A stretch of DNA of 64,000 bases, from positions 1-64,000 of the forward strand of contig DUZU01000001.1 of NCBI GenBank assembly GCA_013349285.1. The letters are read 5' to 3'. Within the stretch, counting starts at the first letter, position 1; each line of letters starts with the position of its first letter. The notes under the pieces are model-generated. The model was not told the DNA's origin. It was given only the letters and a program-made list of their open reading frames with translations, and made no database searches. Below are positions 32,327-41,756 of the stretch, piece after piece. The stretch is from Deltaproteobacteria bacterium. Its GTDB lineage: Bacteria > Desulfobacterota > Desulfobulbia > Desulfobulbales > Desulfurivibrionaceae. Made by a program: the position numbers and the translations under genes.

Positions 32327-35025
32327 TGACAAAGATTAGGGTTTACGAGTTAGCAAAAGAAGCTGAGATGGAAAACAAGGATTTGATGACCAAGCTTGCG
32401 GAGATGGGTTATGCCGTTAAGTCTCACAGTTCCTCACTCGAAGAAGAGGAAGCTTCGGAAATCCGTCAAAAGCTGGGGATTGGTAAAACTCAGACTGAAG
32501 AGAAACGGATCCAGAGCGAAGGTAAAACCACGATAATCAGGAGAAGAACCATGTCGGTTCCGGCGGATATCCCTGCCGAACCGCCTGCTCCGCCGATGCC
32601 GGAAGTTACGGCGGTGGAAGAACCCCCTGTTGTCGAAGAGACGCCTGCTGTTGAAGTATCTCATCCCATTGTGACCGAAGAAGTCGTCCCTGCTCCCGAA
32701 GAGAAAATCACTGCCGTTATCGTCGAGCCCGAAGAAGAGGTAATTGATGAGAATGAAGCGGAGGCGGTGCCGGAAGCTGAACCCGCTGAAGCAGAGAGCG
32801 AGCCGGAAGAAGTAGAAGCGGCCAAAGAGCATGTTCCTGATAAGTCACGGAAAGGCTTGGCCCGGGTGATCAAGAGGGCGGCAATTGTTCTGCCCCGAGA
32901 GGAACCGGCGCGACCGGCCAAAGTCAAACCCAAAGGCAAACCCAAGGGCGCCGCTGAAGTGACCAGGCCGGCGCCGCCCAGGGCCTCGGCGCCGGGCATT
33001 GATGCCGGGGACTCTGAGGGCGATAAAGGCGGAGCCGGGAAAGCCAAAAAAGGCAAACGCTTTGTCAAGTTTCATAATGAGCCAGGGGCCGAGCGTGAGC
33101 GCGGCAAAAAGGGTGCGATCCGCGGTAAGCGCCAGGCCGACATCGAGATGGAGGATGTCGATGCCTTGGGTGGCCGGATCCCTGCAGGCCTTCGTGTCGG
33201 CCGCGGTCAGCGTGGCGGCAGGAAAAATAAACATCATGGCGGCGATCAGGCGGTGTCCGAGACCAAGGCCATCAAAAAAAGGATCACCGTTCACGAGACC
33301 ATTTCCGTGGCCGACCTTGCCCATCGCATGGGAGCCAAGGCCAGTGAAATTATTGCCAAGCTGATGGGCCTGGGGGTTATGGCCACCATAAATCAGGCTT
33401 TGGACGTGGACAGCGCCACTCTGGTCGCCGAGGACTTCGGTTACGAGATAGAGTTGGGGGTCACCGAAGAGCAGACCATTATCAATCTCGAGGAAGAGGA
33501 AACCGGCGGCGAGATGGTGCCCCGGCCTCCGGTGGTTACGGTTATGGGTCATGTCGACCATGGTAAAACCTCGATTCTCGATGCTATTCGGGCCACCGAT
33601 GTCGCTGCCGGCGAAGCCGGCGGCATCACCCAGCATATCGGCGCCCATTATGTGCGTTCGCCCCAGGGTGATGTCGTGTTTCTCGACACCCCCGGTCATG
33701 CCGCTTTTACGGAGATGCGTTCCCGTGGCGCCCAGGTTACCGATGTCGTGGTGTTGGTGGTGGCCGCGGATGACAGCGTCATGGATCAGACCCGTGAGGC
33801 CATCAACCATGCCCGGGCCGCCAAGGTTCCGATTCTGGTCTGCGTGAATAAAATTGATAAACAGGGTGCCGACGTCATGCGGGTTAAGCGTGAACTGGCC
33901 GACCTTGATCTTGTCCCCGAGGAATGGGGCGGCAGCACCATCTTCTGTGAGACTTCCGCGAAAACCAAGGTAGGTATTGCGGAACTGCTTGATAATATCC
34001 TGTTGCAGGCCGAGATTCTCGAGCTCAAAGCCGATCCCAAGCGTCGGGCCAAGGGGCATGTGGTCGAGGCCCAGCTTCATAAAGGCCGGGGCCCGGTGGC
34101 TACCGTTCTCATCGAGCAGGGAACCCTGCGGGTTGGTGATGCTTTTGTTGCTGGTATCTTCAGCGGTAAGGTTCGTTCGCTTACCAATGATCATGGCGAT
34201 AATATCAAAGAAGCCGGGCCTGCGATGCCGGTCGAGATTCAGGGTTTGAGCGGGGTGCCGCGGGCCGGTGACGAATTTGTGGTGGTCCCCGATGAAAAAG
34301 TCGCGAAAAGCGTTAGCGCCGACCGTCAGTTGAAATCCCGTGAAGCCGCATTGGCCTCCACCTCCAAGGTTTCTCTTGATAATCTGTTTGAGAAGCTGCA
34401 GGAGGCCGAGGTCAAGGAACTGCGTATTGCCCTGCGGGCCGATGTTCAGGGTACCCTTGAGGCCTTTAGTAAGGCGATTGAGAAACTTTCCACCGATGAA
34501 ATCAAGGTCAATATTCTCAATGCCGGGACCGGTACGATCAACGAGTCCGATGTTCTGTTGGCCGCCGCGTCCGACGCCTTGATCATCGGTTTTAACGTCC
34601 GGCCCCCGGTCAAGGTTCAGGAGCTTGCCAAGAACGAGAAGGTTGATATCCGGACCTACGATGTAATTTATCATGCCCTGGACGACATCAAAAAGGCGAT
34701 GGTCGGTATGCTTGACCCAACCTTTATTGAGGAGGTGATCGGCAAGGCCGAGGTTCGTGACACCTTCCAGGTTCCCAAGATCGGGACTGTTGCCGGCAGT
34801 TATGTGTTGAGCGGCAGAATAGAACGTAATGCCAAGGTCCGGGTTGTGCGGGACGGGGTGGTGATTTTCACCGGCTCGCTGGGCTCACTGCGGCGGTTTA
34901 AGGATGACGTCAAGGAAGTGCAGACCGGTTATGAGTGCGGTATCGGGGTTGAGAACTTTAACGATATCAAGGTTGGCGACGAGCTTGAGGCCTTTGTTAT
35001 GAAAGAGGTTGAAAGAGTACTTTAA
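32326..35025 (+). CDS. infB: Translation initiation factor IF-2
   Basis: The 899-residue GTPase places initiator tRNA on the ribosome. The N-terminal IF2N domain (KIRVYELAKEAEMENKDLMTKLAEMG) is followed by a long acidic Pro/Glu-rich linker (residues about 70-190), a basic Lys/Gly-rich stretch and a second IF2N-like domain (VHETISVADLAHRMGAKASEI). The G domain has GHVDHGKT at about 408, DTPGHAAF and NKIDK, and the C-terminal domains II-IV follow. The ATG at 32326 overlaps the ylxR stop; a TTG one codon earlier is unlikely. Confidence 0.97.
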   Translation: MTKIRVYELAKEAEMENKDLMTKLAEMGYAVKSHSSSLEEEEASEIRQKLGIGKTQTEEKRIQSEGKTTIIRRRTMSVPADIPAEPPAPPMPEVTAVEEPPVVEETPAVEVSHPIVTEEVVPAPEEKITAVIVEPEEEVIDENEAEAVPEAEPAEAESEPEEVEAAKEHVPDKSRKGLARVIKRAAIVLPREEPARPAKVKPKGKPKGAAEVTRPAPPRASAPGIDAGDSEGDKGGAGKAKKGKRFVKFHNEPGAERERGKKGAIRGKRQADIEMEDVDALGGRIPAGLRVGRGQRGGRKNKHHGGDQAVSETKAIKKRITVHETISVADLAHRMGAKASEIIAKLMGLGVMATINQALDVDSATLVAEDFGYEIELGVTEEQTIINLEEEETGGEMVPRPPVVTVMGHVDHGKTSILDAIRATDVAAGEAGGITQHIGAHYVRSPQGDVVFLDTPGHAAFTEMRSRGAQVTDVVVLVVAADDSVMDQTREAINHARAAKVPILVCVNKIDKQGADVMRVKRELADLDLVPEEWGGSTIFCETSAKTKVGIAELLDNILLQAEILELKADPKRRAKGHVVEAQLHKGRGPVATVLIEQGTLRVGDAFVAGIFSGKVRSLTNDHGDNIKEAGPAMPVEIQGLSGVPRAGDEFVVVPDEKVAKSVSADRQLKSREAALASTSKVSLDNLFEKLQEAEVKELRIALRADVQGTLEAFSKAIEKLSTDEIKVNILNAGTGTINESDVLLAAASDALIIGFNVRPPVKVQELAKNEKVDIRTYDVIYHALDDIKKAMVGMLDPTFIEEVIGKAEVRDTFQVPKIGTVAGSYVLSGRIERNAKVRVVRDGVVIFTGSLGSLRRFKDDVKEVQTGYECGIGVENFNDIKVGDELEAFVMKEVERVL

Positions 35026-35429
35026 TGGTTGCCCACTCAAAATCAAAATTCGTAATGCCCGGACTCGGGCCGGGCCCGAAAAGGCGTCCGATTCGCGTTG
35101 CCGATATGATCAAGGCTGAAATGGCCACCCTCCTGCTTCGTAAGATTAAGGATCCGCGGGTGAGCCAAGTTGTCATCACCCGGGTGCAGGTAAGCGATGA
35201 TTTGCGTCATGCCCAAGTTTATTATACTATGTTGGGAGATGGAAATATTAAAGATGCCGCCCAGGGGTTGGAGAGCACCAAAGGTTTTATCCGCAGTTCT
35301 TTAGCGCGGGTCCTTGAGATGAAATATGTGCCCGCCTTGCAATTTAAGTATGATCTTGCCGGTGAGCGGCAGAGTGAGATGGATCAGATATTCCGGGAGA
35401 TAGCCGAAGATAATGGCTCATCATCGTGA
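35025..35429 (+). CDS. rbfA: Ribosome-binding factor A
   Basis: The 134-residue KH-like cold-shock protein for late 30S assembly shows RPIRVADMIKAEMATLLLRKIKDPRV, VSDDLRHAQVYYTMLGD and the C-terminal VPALQFKYD. Its ATG overlaps the infB stop by one base (TAATG) and its end overlaps nrnA by 17 bp. Confidence 0.94.
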   Translation: MVAHSKSKFVMPGLGPGPKRRPIRVADMIKAEMATLLLRKIKDPRVSQVVITRVQVSDDLRHAQVYYTMLGDGNIKDAAQGLESTKGFIRSSLARVLEMKYVPALQFKYDLAGERQSEMDQIFREIAEDNGSSS

Positions 35430-36387
35430 AGAGATAGTCCGCGTCCTCAAGGCGGCTCAGAACGTCCTGCTGATTACCCATGTTCATCCGGACGGAGATG
35501 CGCTCGGCTCCCAGATTGCCATGGCGAATATTCTGGAAGCGGCCGGAAAGAATGTGTTTATGTACGGCGAGGATCCTGTTTCCCATCTTTATGATTTTTT
35601 GCCGCTCTGCGATAAAATTGAGAACATGCTTCCCGATTTAAGGGGTTTTGATTGTGCCATCGCCCTTGACTGCGGGGATAGTTTTCGGATGGGCCATGCT
35701 AAGGATGATTTCTTAACCGTCCATCCTTTCCTGGTTGTGGATCACCATGCCGGGCATAAGGATTTCGGTGATCTGCGCTGGGTGGCCCCGGGTATGTCTT
35801 CTACCGGGGAAATGGTTTTTGAACTGGCCGCCGATCTCGGCTATGACATTCCCTATGAGGCAGCTTACTGCCTGTACGCCGCGATTGTCTCTGATACCGG
35901 TTCCTTCAAATATTCATCAACCACGGCGGATACCTTCCGCATTGCCGGCGAATTGGTGGCCAAGGGCGTTAAACCGGCCAGCGTAGCCGGTAAATTGTTT
36001 GATAATTTCAGCGTTAACCGTTTGCATCTCATGCGCCTTGTGCTCGACTCGTTGGAGCTATACGCCGATGAACGGCTGGCGATTATTTGGGCATCGCGGG
36101 AGATGTTTCGGCAGACCTCCACGACCCAGGCCGATGCCGAGTCTTTTATTAATTATCCCCGCTCGGTGCAGTCGGTTAAGGTCGCGGCCTTTATCAAGGA
36201 AACCGAAAAGGGGATGATTGCGGTCAGTATGCGGTCCAAGGGCACTAATTATGACGTGGCCCAAATTGCTGCCTTCTTTGGCGGCGGCGGCCATCGTAAT
36301 GCGGCGGGGTTCAAGCTGCCTGATACCGATATCGATAAAGTGCGGGAATTGCTTCTTGGAAAAGTGTTGCCCATGGTGCAGAATTGA
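35413..36387 (+). CDS. nrnA: DHH-family phosphoesterase, NrnA-type oligoribonuclease/pAp phosphatase
   Basis: The 324-residue enzyme has the DHH fold: HVHPDGDALGSQIAM at about 24-38, a metal-binding ALDCGD, the DHH signature in VVDHHAGHKDFG, and a C-terminal DHHA1 domain ending in FGGGGHRNAAGF. Homologues degrade nanoRNA and dephosphorylate 3'-phosphoadenosine 5'-phosphate, finishing RNA turnover begun by enzymes such as PNPase. It overlaps rbfA and is followed six bases later by truB. Confidence 0.9.
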   Translation: MAHHREEIVRVLKAAQNVLLITHVHPDGDALGSQIAMANILEAAGKNVFMYGEDPVSHLYDFLPLCDKIENMLPDLRGFDCAIALDCGDSFRMGHAKDDFLTVHPFLVVDHHAGHKDFGDLRWVAPGMSSTGEMVFELAADLGYDIPYEAAYCLYAAIVSDTGSFKYSSTTADTFRIAGELVAKGVKPASVAGKLFDNFSVNRLHLMRLVLDSLELYADERLAIIWASREMFRQTSTTQADAESFINYPRSVQSVKVAAFIKETEKGMIAVSMRSKGTNYDVAQIAAFFGGGGHRNAAGFKLPDTDIDKVRELLLGKVLPMVQN

Positions 36388-36393
36388 TCGGCA

Positions 36394-37200
36394 ATGACTA
36401 AGGAGGCAAGTTCCGGAAGAGATGAATCAACTGGTCCGCAGCCAGTTGCCAAGCCGGCCTTTGAGGCCGGTATTTTTTTGGTGGATAAGCCGGTCGGGCC
36501 AAGTTCGTTCAGAATAGTGCAGATGATCAGGCGGGCTCTGTCCATCAAGAAGGTGGGCCATGCCGGCACCCTTGATCCTTTTGCCTCCGGCCTGCTGATT
36601 ATCTGTGTGGGACGGCCGGCCACCCGGTTGATTTCGCAGTTTATGGGTGGCGATAAGCTCTACGAAGCTGAGTTGCAACTCGGGGTTGAAACCGATACCC
36701 AGGATCCCGAGGGAGAGATCATTGCCCGGCGGGAGATACCTGTCCTCGATCAGGGGCAAGTGGCCGATTGTCTGGCCGGGTTTGTCGGCGAACAGCTTCA
36801 GGTGCCGCCCCAGTTTTCCGCCTTAAAGCATAACGGCAAGCCCCTTTACCATTATGCGCGGCGTGGGATCAAGGTTGAAAAGGCCGCCAGGCCCGTAATA
36901 ATCCGCGAGTTGACCCTCCTGGCCTTTACGGGTGATACCCTGCGGATCCGGGTGCGGTGCAGCAAGGGCACTTATATCAGAACCCTGGCCGCCGACATCG
37001 GTAATGCCCTTGGTTGCGGAGCCCATCTTATTGCCCTGCGGCGGCTGGAAAGCGGTTGTTTTACCGTGGCCGAGGCACTGGATGGTGATAAGCTTTTCGA
37101 CCGGGAGCAGGCGGCCCGGGAATTATTGCCCAATGCCTTGTCCGTTGCCGAGGCGCTGGACCGATTGGCTGTCATCGATGAAGGGCAAAAAAGGGCGTAA
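36394..37200 (+). CDS. truB: tRNA pseudouridine-55 synthase
   Basis: The 268-residue enzyme isomerises U55 of the tRNA T-loop. The catalytic motif GHAGTLDPFASGLL carries Asp61. Other landmarks are DKPVGPSSF, YEAELQLGVETDTQDPEG, QVPPQFSALKHNGKPLY and RVRCSKGTYIRTLAADIG. About 25 N-terminal residues precede the conserved core, so a later start is possible, although no better ATG is seen. Confidence 0.95.
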   Translation: MTKEASSGRDESTGPQPVAKPAFEAGIFLVDKPVGPSSFRIVQMIRRALSIKKVGHAGTLDPFASGLLIICVGRPATRLISQFMGGDKLYEAELQLGVETDTQDPEGEIIARREIPVLDQGQVADCLAGFVGEQLQVPPQFSALKHNGKPLYHYARRGIKVEKAARPVIIRELTLLAFTGDTLRIRVRCSKGTYIRTLAADIGNALGCGAHLIALRRLESGCFTVAEALDGDKLFDREQAARELLPNALSVAEALDRLAVIDEGQKRA

Positions 37201-37210
37201 CGACATTCAA

Positions 37211-37239
37211 TTGACAATAATGACAATTTTATTTATTAA
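37211..37239 (+). promoter_or_regulatory. Candidate promoter for rpsO
   Basis: A perfect TTGACA (37211-37216) is followed after 17 bp by TATTAA (37234-37239). The roughly 80-nt leader to rpsO contains small inverted repeats such as AGTAGT/ACTACT (37239-37252), which could take part in S15 self-control. Confidence 0.55.
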
Positions 37240-37323
37240 GTAGTCCACTACTAGGAATCGATGGGGGAATAATCCTGCCGATCTCCCGAATTATTAATTT
37301 TTTTATGCACAGGAGGAAAAACT

Positions 37324-37593
37324 GTGACAATGCAAACTGAACAAAAACAGGAGATTATTGCTCAATTCGGTCATCATGAGGGTGACACCGGATCTCCGGA
37401 GGTGCAGGTAGCCCTGCTGACCTCCAGGATCACTTATCTTACCGAGCATTTCCAGACCCATAAGAAGGATCATCATTCCCGGCGGGGCCTGCTCAAGCTG
37501 GTCGGTCAGCGTCGTCGTCTTTTGAACTACCTCAAGGGCAAGGATATTGATAAGTATCGCGACTTGATTCAGCGACTTGGGATCAGAAAATAG
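37324..37593 (+). CDS. rpsO: 30S ribosomal protein S15
   Basis: The GTG at 37324 lies seven bases after AGGAGG, and gives exactly 89 residues, the usual S15 length; an ATG at 37330 would be too far from the site. The protein has the family core [29 protein letters not shown] and RRRLLNYL. It binds 16S rRNA early in 30S assembly. The rpsO-pnp order is the classical one. Confidence 0.97.
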   Translation: MTMQTEQKQEIIAQFGHHEGDTGSPEVQVALLTSRITYLTEHFQTHKKDHHSRRGLLKLVGQRRRLLNYLKGKDIDKYRDLIQRLGIRK

Positions 37594-37602
37594 TTCTACC
37601 CG

Positions 37603-37633
37603 CGCCACCGCCTGCTCCCAGCCGGCGGTGGCG
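37603..37633 (+). terminator. Strong hairpin after rpsO
   Basis: A perfect 10-bp GC-rich stem (CGCCACCGCC at 37603-37612 with GGCGGTGGCG at 37624-37633) has an 11-nt loop and is followed by TCATTTTGG. It is either a partial terminator of rpsO or a processing site between rpsO and pnp. Confidence 0.6.
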
Positions 37634-37755
37634 TCATTTTGGCCCCATCCCGATGGAAAGTTCCGGGACATGTTGATTCGCTAGGGGCCAACTAACTCGT
37701 GGCCGTTTACATTAAATGGCCGCAGCCGGTCATCTGACAATTGAGCCTGAAATTT

Positions 37756-37790
37756 TGATGGTTGACTTGCTGAAAAAAAAGCAACCGTCA
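37756..37790 (+). promoter_or_regulatory. Leader hairpin immediately upstream of the pnp ribosome site
   Basis: Nine base pairs can form between TGATGGTTG (37756-37764) and CAACCGTCA (37782-37790) with one T-G pair and a 17-nt A-rich loop. The AAGGAG ribosome site of pnp starts two bases later. In E. coli an RNase III-cut hairpin in the pnp leader mediates PNPase self-control; this hairpin is in the same place. Confidence 0.5.
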
Positions 37791-37802
37791 TAAGGAGAAT
37801 AT

Positions 37803-39896
37803 ATGTATAAAAAAGTAGAAATGGATCTTGGCGGTCGGACGCTGACAATCGAGACCGGCAAGCTGGCCAAGCAGGCCAGCGCCGCGGTAACGGTTACCTA
37901 TGGCAAGACCGTTGTTCTGGTTACCGTGGTTGGTGCCCGTGACGCAAAGCCCGATGTCGATTTCCTGCCGCTGACCGTTGAGTATCAGGAGCGGTTTTAC
38001 GCGGTTGGCCGCATCCCGGGAAGTTTTTTCCGTCGGGAAATCGGTCGCCCCACCGAAAAAGAGACCTTGACCTGTCGGTTTATCGATCGGCCGATGCGGC
38101 CGCTGTTCCCCAAAGGGTATGCCTGCGAGACCCAGGTGATTGCCACGGTTCTCTCCGCTGACGACGAGAATGATCCCGACATGCTGGCCATGATCGGCGC
38201 CTCCACCGCGGTCAGCCTTTCCCATATCCCCTTCAACGGCCCGGTGGCCGGCGTTCGGGTGGGAATGATCGACGGTCAATACGTCCTGAACCCCACCCAT
38301 ACTCAGCAGAAGGAATCCAGGCTTGACCTCATCGTGGCCGGAACCAAGAATGCCGTGGTCATGGTTGAGGGCGGGGCTGACAGCCTGAGTGAGCAGGAGG
38401 TGCTTGACGGTATCTATTTCGGCCATGAGTCTTTGTTGCCGATTCTTGCCGCCCAGGATGAGATGCGCGCCGCGGTTGGCCGTCCCAAAATTGAATTTGT
38501 CGCTCCCGAGGTTGACGCCCAATTGAAGCAAGTGGTGGCTGAGTATGCAACCTCTTTGATGGACAAGGTCATCAACACCTCCGACAAGATGGAACGGCAG
38601 GACGCCACTCGGGCGGTGCAGGAAGAGGTTTTGGCCAAGTTTGTGGCGGCGGATGAGAATTTTAATCGCCACGGCGAGGTTAAATCCCTGGTCAAGGATC
38701 TGCTCAAATCCATGATGCGCGCTCGTATTGTCGAGACCGGCGAGCGGATCGGCGGCCGGAAGACCGACGAGGTTCGGGCGATTGCCACCGAGGTTTCCGT
38801 ATTGCCCCGGGTACATGGCTCGGCGCTCTTTACCCGCGGCGAGACCCAGGCCATTGTTACCGCCACTCTGGGCAGCGGCGAAGACGAGCAGCGGATGGAG
38901 ACCCTCCAGGGCATGCATTTCAGGAATTTCATGCTCCATTATAACTTCCCGCCTTTCTGCGTGGGCGAGGCTCGCTTCATGCGTGGCCCCAGCCGTCGCG
39001 ATATAGGCCACGGCGCTCTGGCTACCCGCGCCCTGGAGGCGGTTTTACCCAAACCCGAGGATTTCCCTTACACCATCCGGATTGTTTCCGATATCCTTGA
39101 GTCCAACGGCTCCTCGTCAATGGCTTCGGTCTGCGGCGGTTCCCTGGCCCTGATGGATGCCGGGGTGCCCATTAAAAAACCGGTTTCCGGTGTGGCCATG
39201 GGTCTGATCAAGGAGGGTGACAAGGTGGTTGTGCTCACCGATATCCTCGGTGATGAAGATCATCTCGGCGATATGGATTTCAAGGTTACCGGTACCGATG
39301 TCGGCATTACCGCTCTGCAGATGGATATCAAGATCGAAGGTGTTTCCCGGCAGATCATGACCACTGCGCTGGACCAGGCCAAGGCCGGTCGTCTGCATAT
39401 TCTTGACAAGATGTCGGAATCATTAACCGCATCACGGGCCGAGGTGCCTGAGCATGCGCCCAAGGTCTTTAATCTGCAGATCAATCCTGATAAGATTCGT
39501 GATCTCATCGGCCCGGGGGGCAAGGTGATCAAGGCGTTGACCGCTGAATACGGAGTTAAGATCGATGTGGAGGATTCCGGTAAGGTTATGGTGTTCGCCC
39601 CCACCGGTCTGGTCGGTAACGAGGCGGTGGCCAAGATCAACGCCCTTACCGCTGATCCCGAGATCGGCCGGATTTATGAAGGCGTAGTCCAGAAGGTTCT
39701 CGATTTCGGCGCGTTCGTTCAGATCATGCCCGGCGTTGACGGCCTGGTTCATATTTCCGAGCTTGAAAACCGCAGGGTTGAAAAGGTAACCGATGTCTTG
39801 AACGAAGGTGATACGGTTCGGGTCAAGGTACTGGAAATTGATCAGCGCGGTAAAATCCGTTTGAGCCGCAAGGCTGCCATGGAAGAGAATGCATAA
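37803..39896 (+). CDS. pnp: Polynucleotide phosphorylase
   Basis: The 697-residue 3'-5' exoribonuclease has two RNase PH-like domains (first with RPTEKETLTCRFIDRPMRPLFPKGY, second with RGETQAIVTATLGS, FMLHYNFPPFCVGE and DILESNGSSSMASVCGGSLALMDAGVP), a KH domain around residue 553 (IRDLIGPGGKVIKAL) and a C-terminal S1 domain (GVVQKVLDFGAFVQIMPGVDGLVHISE). The start is ATG 37803 with AAGGAG six bases before. Confidence 0.98.
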   Translation: MYKKVEMDLGGRTLTIETGKLAKQASAAVTVTYGKTVVLVTVVGARDAKPDVDFLPLTVEYQERFYAVGRIPGSFFRREIGRPTEKETLTCRFIDRPMRPLFPKGYACETQVIATVLSADDENDPDMLAMIGASTAVSLSHIPFNGPVAGVRVGMIDGQYVLNPTHTQQKESRLDLIVAGTKNAVVMVEGGADSLSEQEVLDGIYFGHESLLPILAAQDEMRAAVGRPKIEFVAPEVDAQLKQVVAEYATSLMDKVINTSDKMERQDATRAVQEEVLAKFVAADENFNRHGEVKSLVKDLLKSMMRARIVETGERIGGRKTDEVRAIATEVSVLPRVHGSALFTRGETQAIVTATLGSGEDEQRMETLQGMHFRNFMLHYNFPPFCVGEARFMRGPSRRDIGHGALATRALEAVLPKPEDFPYTIRIVSDILESNGSSSMASVCGGSLALMDAGVPIKKPVSGVAMGLIKEGDKVVVLTDILGDEDHLGDMDFKVTGTDVGITALQMDIKIEGVSRQIMTTALDQAKAGRLHILDKMSESLTASRAEVPEHAPKVFNLQINPDKIRDLIGPGGKVIKALTAEYGVKIDVEDSGKVMVFAPTGLVGNEAVAKINALTADPEIGRIYEGVVQKVLDFGAFVQIMPGVDGLVHISELENRRVEKVTDVLNEGDTVRVKVLEIDQRGKIRLSRKAAMEENA

Positions 39897-39943
39897 TCTC
39901 CCGGAGCGTGTACTCCCGGTAAGTTGTATTTAATTTCGGTCGG

Positions 39944-39981
39944 AAAAAGGAAAGAGTGACTTCGCTCTTTCCTTTTTTTTT
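39944..39981 (+). terminator. Intrinsic terminator after pnp
   Basis: The stem GGAAAGAG/CTCTTTCC, extended by A-T pairs to 13 bp (39944-39956 with 39965-39977), has loop TGACTTCG and ends in a run of T to 39981. It is a textbook terminator separating pnp from the protease gene. Confidence 0.85.
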
Positions 39982-40009
39982 GGTCGACGAAAAGGTATAG
40001 TTCTTCCCT

Positions 40010-41272
40010 ATGTTTCAGAAAACGGTTCTTGATAACTCCATTCGTATAATTACCGAAAAAAATCCTTCCCGAACGGTTTCCGTCGGGATCTGGGTTGATG
40101 TCGGTTCCCGCGATGAGCAGGAGGCTAACAATGGCTGTGCTCATTTTGTCGAGCACATGTTGTTCAAAGGAACGGCCCGGCGCTCAGCAACCAGGATTGC
40201 CCAGGAGCTTGATATGCTGGGCGGGATGTCCAACGCCTTTACCTCCAGTGACACCACCTGCTTTTACGCCACCGTCCTTGATGATAAGCTTTATCAGCTG
40301 ATGGATCTCTTGGCTGATCTTTTTCTGAACTCGGTCTTTGATCAGAAAGAGGTCGAGCGGGAGCGTGAAGTAGTGTTGCAGGAGATCAGCATGGTGGAGG
40401 ATACCCCGGATGACCGGGTGCATGAGATTTTCACCAGCCAGATCTGGGGCGGCCATCCCCTGGGCCATACCGTGCTGGGGCGGCGCGAGGTGGTGGCGGC
40501 CATGGATTCGGGCATGCTGCTGGATTATGTGGAGAGGTTTTACACCCCGGACAAGATTGTTATTGCCGCGGCGGGTAATCTTGACCATGGGGAGTTTTGT
40601 CGGTTCTGGCAGAAGGCGCTTGCCGAGTTTACGCGCAGTTCCCATAATCGCCCGCAACGTGAGAAACCGCAGAGCTTGCCGTCGGTACGCAAGGTGTACA
40701 AAAAGCCCCTGGAGCAATTGCACATGGTGTTGGGCAGCTATGGTCTGCCCATGGTCTCGGCCGAACGCTATCATCTTTATCTGCTCAATATCATGCTGGG
40801 CGGCAATATGAGCTCCCGCCTCTTTCAGGAGGTTCGGGAGCGGCATGGCCTGGCCTATTCCGTTTATTCCTACGTCTCCTCTTTTATCGACAGCGGTTAT
40901 CTGGGGATTTATCTCGGGATGGACCCCGGTTCGGCGAATAAGGCCCTGGAGCTGATCGCCCGGGAGATCGCCTCCTTGCGCCAGGGACATATCAGTAAGG
41001 AAGAGCTGGCCAATGCAAAGGATTATGCCAAGGCCGGGGTTTTTCTGGCCGCCGAGAATATGGAATCGCGCATGACCAGGATTGCCAGAAATGAACTCAG
41101 TTTCGGCCGCTACATTGATTTTGACGAGGTGGTGGCCGGATTTGACAAGGTTGGTCTGGATGATATAGTCGGGATGGCGGAATATGTTTTTGCCAAACCC
41201 CTTTTTGCCGCGGCCATCGGTCCCATTCGCACGGCCGATGTCGCCTGGCAGCCACTGGATATGCGTTTGTAA
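40010..41272 (+). CDS. M16 family zinc protease (processing-peptidase type)
   Basis: The 420-residue peptidase has the inverted zinc motif HFVEH (His45, Glu48, His49) and the downstream glutamate in REVVLQEISMVEDTPDD. The second half-domain carries the RLFQEVRERHGLAYSVYS segment that is typical of M16B enzymes such as YmxG/PqqL relatives. The ribosome site is weak (AAGGT about 14 bases upstream). The next gene, dut, follows within 20 bp. The cellular substrate is unknown. Confidence 0.9.
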   Translation: MFQKTVLDNSIRIITEKNPSRTVSVGIWVDVGSRDEQEANNGCAHFVEHMLFKGTARRSATRIAQELDMLGGMSNAFTSSDTTCFYATVLDDKLYQLMDLLADLFLNSVFDQKEVEREREVVLQEISMVEDTPDDRVHEIFTSQIWGGHPLGHTVLGRREVVAAMDSGMLLDYVERFYTPDKIVIAAAGNLDHGEFCRFWQKALAEFTRSSHNRPQREKPQSLPSVRKVYKKPLEQLHMVLGSYGLPMVSAERYHLYLLNIMLGGNMSSRLFQEVRERHGLAYSVYSYVSSFIDSGYLGIYLGMDPGSANKALELIAREIASLRQGHISKEELANAKDYAKAGVFLAAENMESRMTRIARNELSFGRYIDFDEVVAGFDKVGLDDIVGMAEYVFAKPLFAAAIGPIRTADVAWQPLDMRL

Positions 41273-41289
41273 CAACGGCAGGAGACGAG

Positions 41290-41745
41290 ATGGAACAACA
41301 TGAAATTCGGCTTTGCTGGTTGCAGCCGGAAAAGGATCATGATCTGCAACTCCCGACCTACCATTCGGAACTTGCCGCGGGCATGGATGTATGCGCCGCG
41401 GTTACCGGGCCGCTGGAGATCAAGCCCGGGGAAATAAAAATGGTGGCCAGCGGTTTTGCGGTGGCCCTGGCCCCTGGTTATGAATTGCAGGTTCGGCCCC
41501 GGAGCGGCCTGGCCATCAAACACGGGGTAACCGTGGTCAACAGTCCGGGCACCATTGACGCCGACTATCGGGGCGAGGTTAAAATCGGGCTGATCAATCT
41601 CGGCTCCGAATCCTTTACCATCAACCGTGGTGATCGCATTGCCCAGCTGGTGCTGGCGCCGGTATGTAAGGCCAAGGTTGTCGTGGTTGCCGAACTGGAT
41701 GAAACCAAGCGCCAGGCCGGCGGCTTTGGGCACACCGGGATCTGA
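41290..41745 (+). CDS. dut: Deoxyuridine 5'-triphosphate nucleotidohydrolase
   Basis: The 151-residue trimeric dUTPase keeps uracil out of DNA and makes dUMP for thymidylate. Visible motifs: AAGMDVCAA (motif 1), RPRSGLAIKHG (2), VVNSPGTIDADYRGEV (3), RGDRIAQLVLAPV (4) and the C-terminal GGFGHTG (5). AGGAGA lies before ATG 41290. Confidence 0.96.
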   Translation: MEQHEIRLCWLQPEKDHDLQLPTYHSELAAGMDVCAAVTGPLEIKPGEIKMVASGFAVALAPGYELQVRPRSGLAIKHGVTVVNSPGTIDADYRGEVKIGLINLGSESFTINRGDRIAQLVLAPVCKAKVVVVAELDETKRQAGGFGHTGI

Positions 41746-41756
41746 TCGGGGTTGTC

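Noticed and set aside
32845-34674. 609-codon minus-strand frame opposite infB
   Set aside because: It mirrors the IF-2 gene and has no independent start signal or homologue I recognise.
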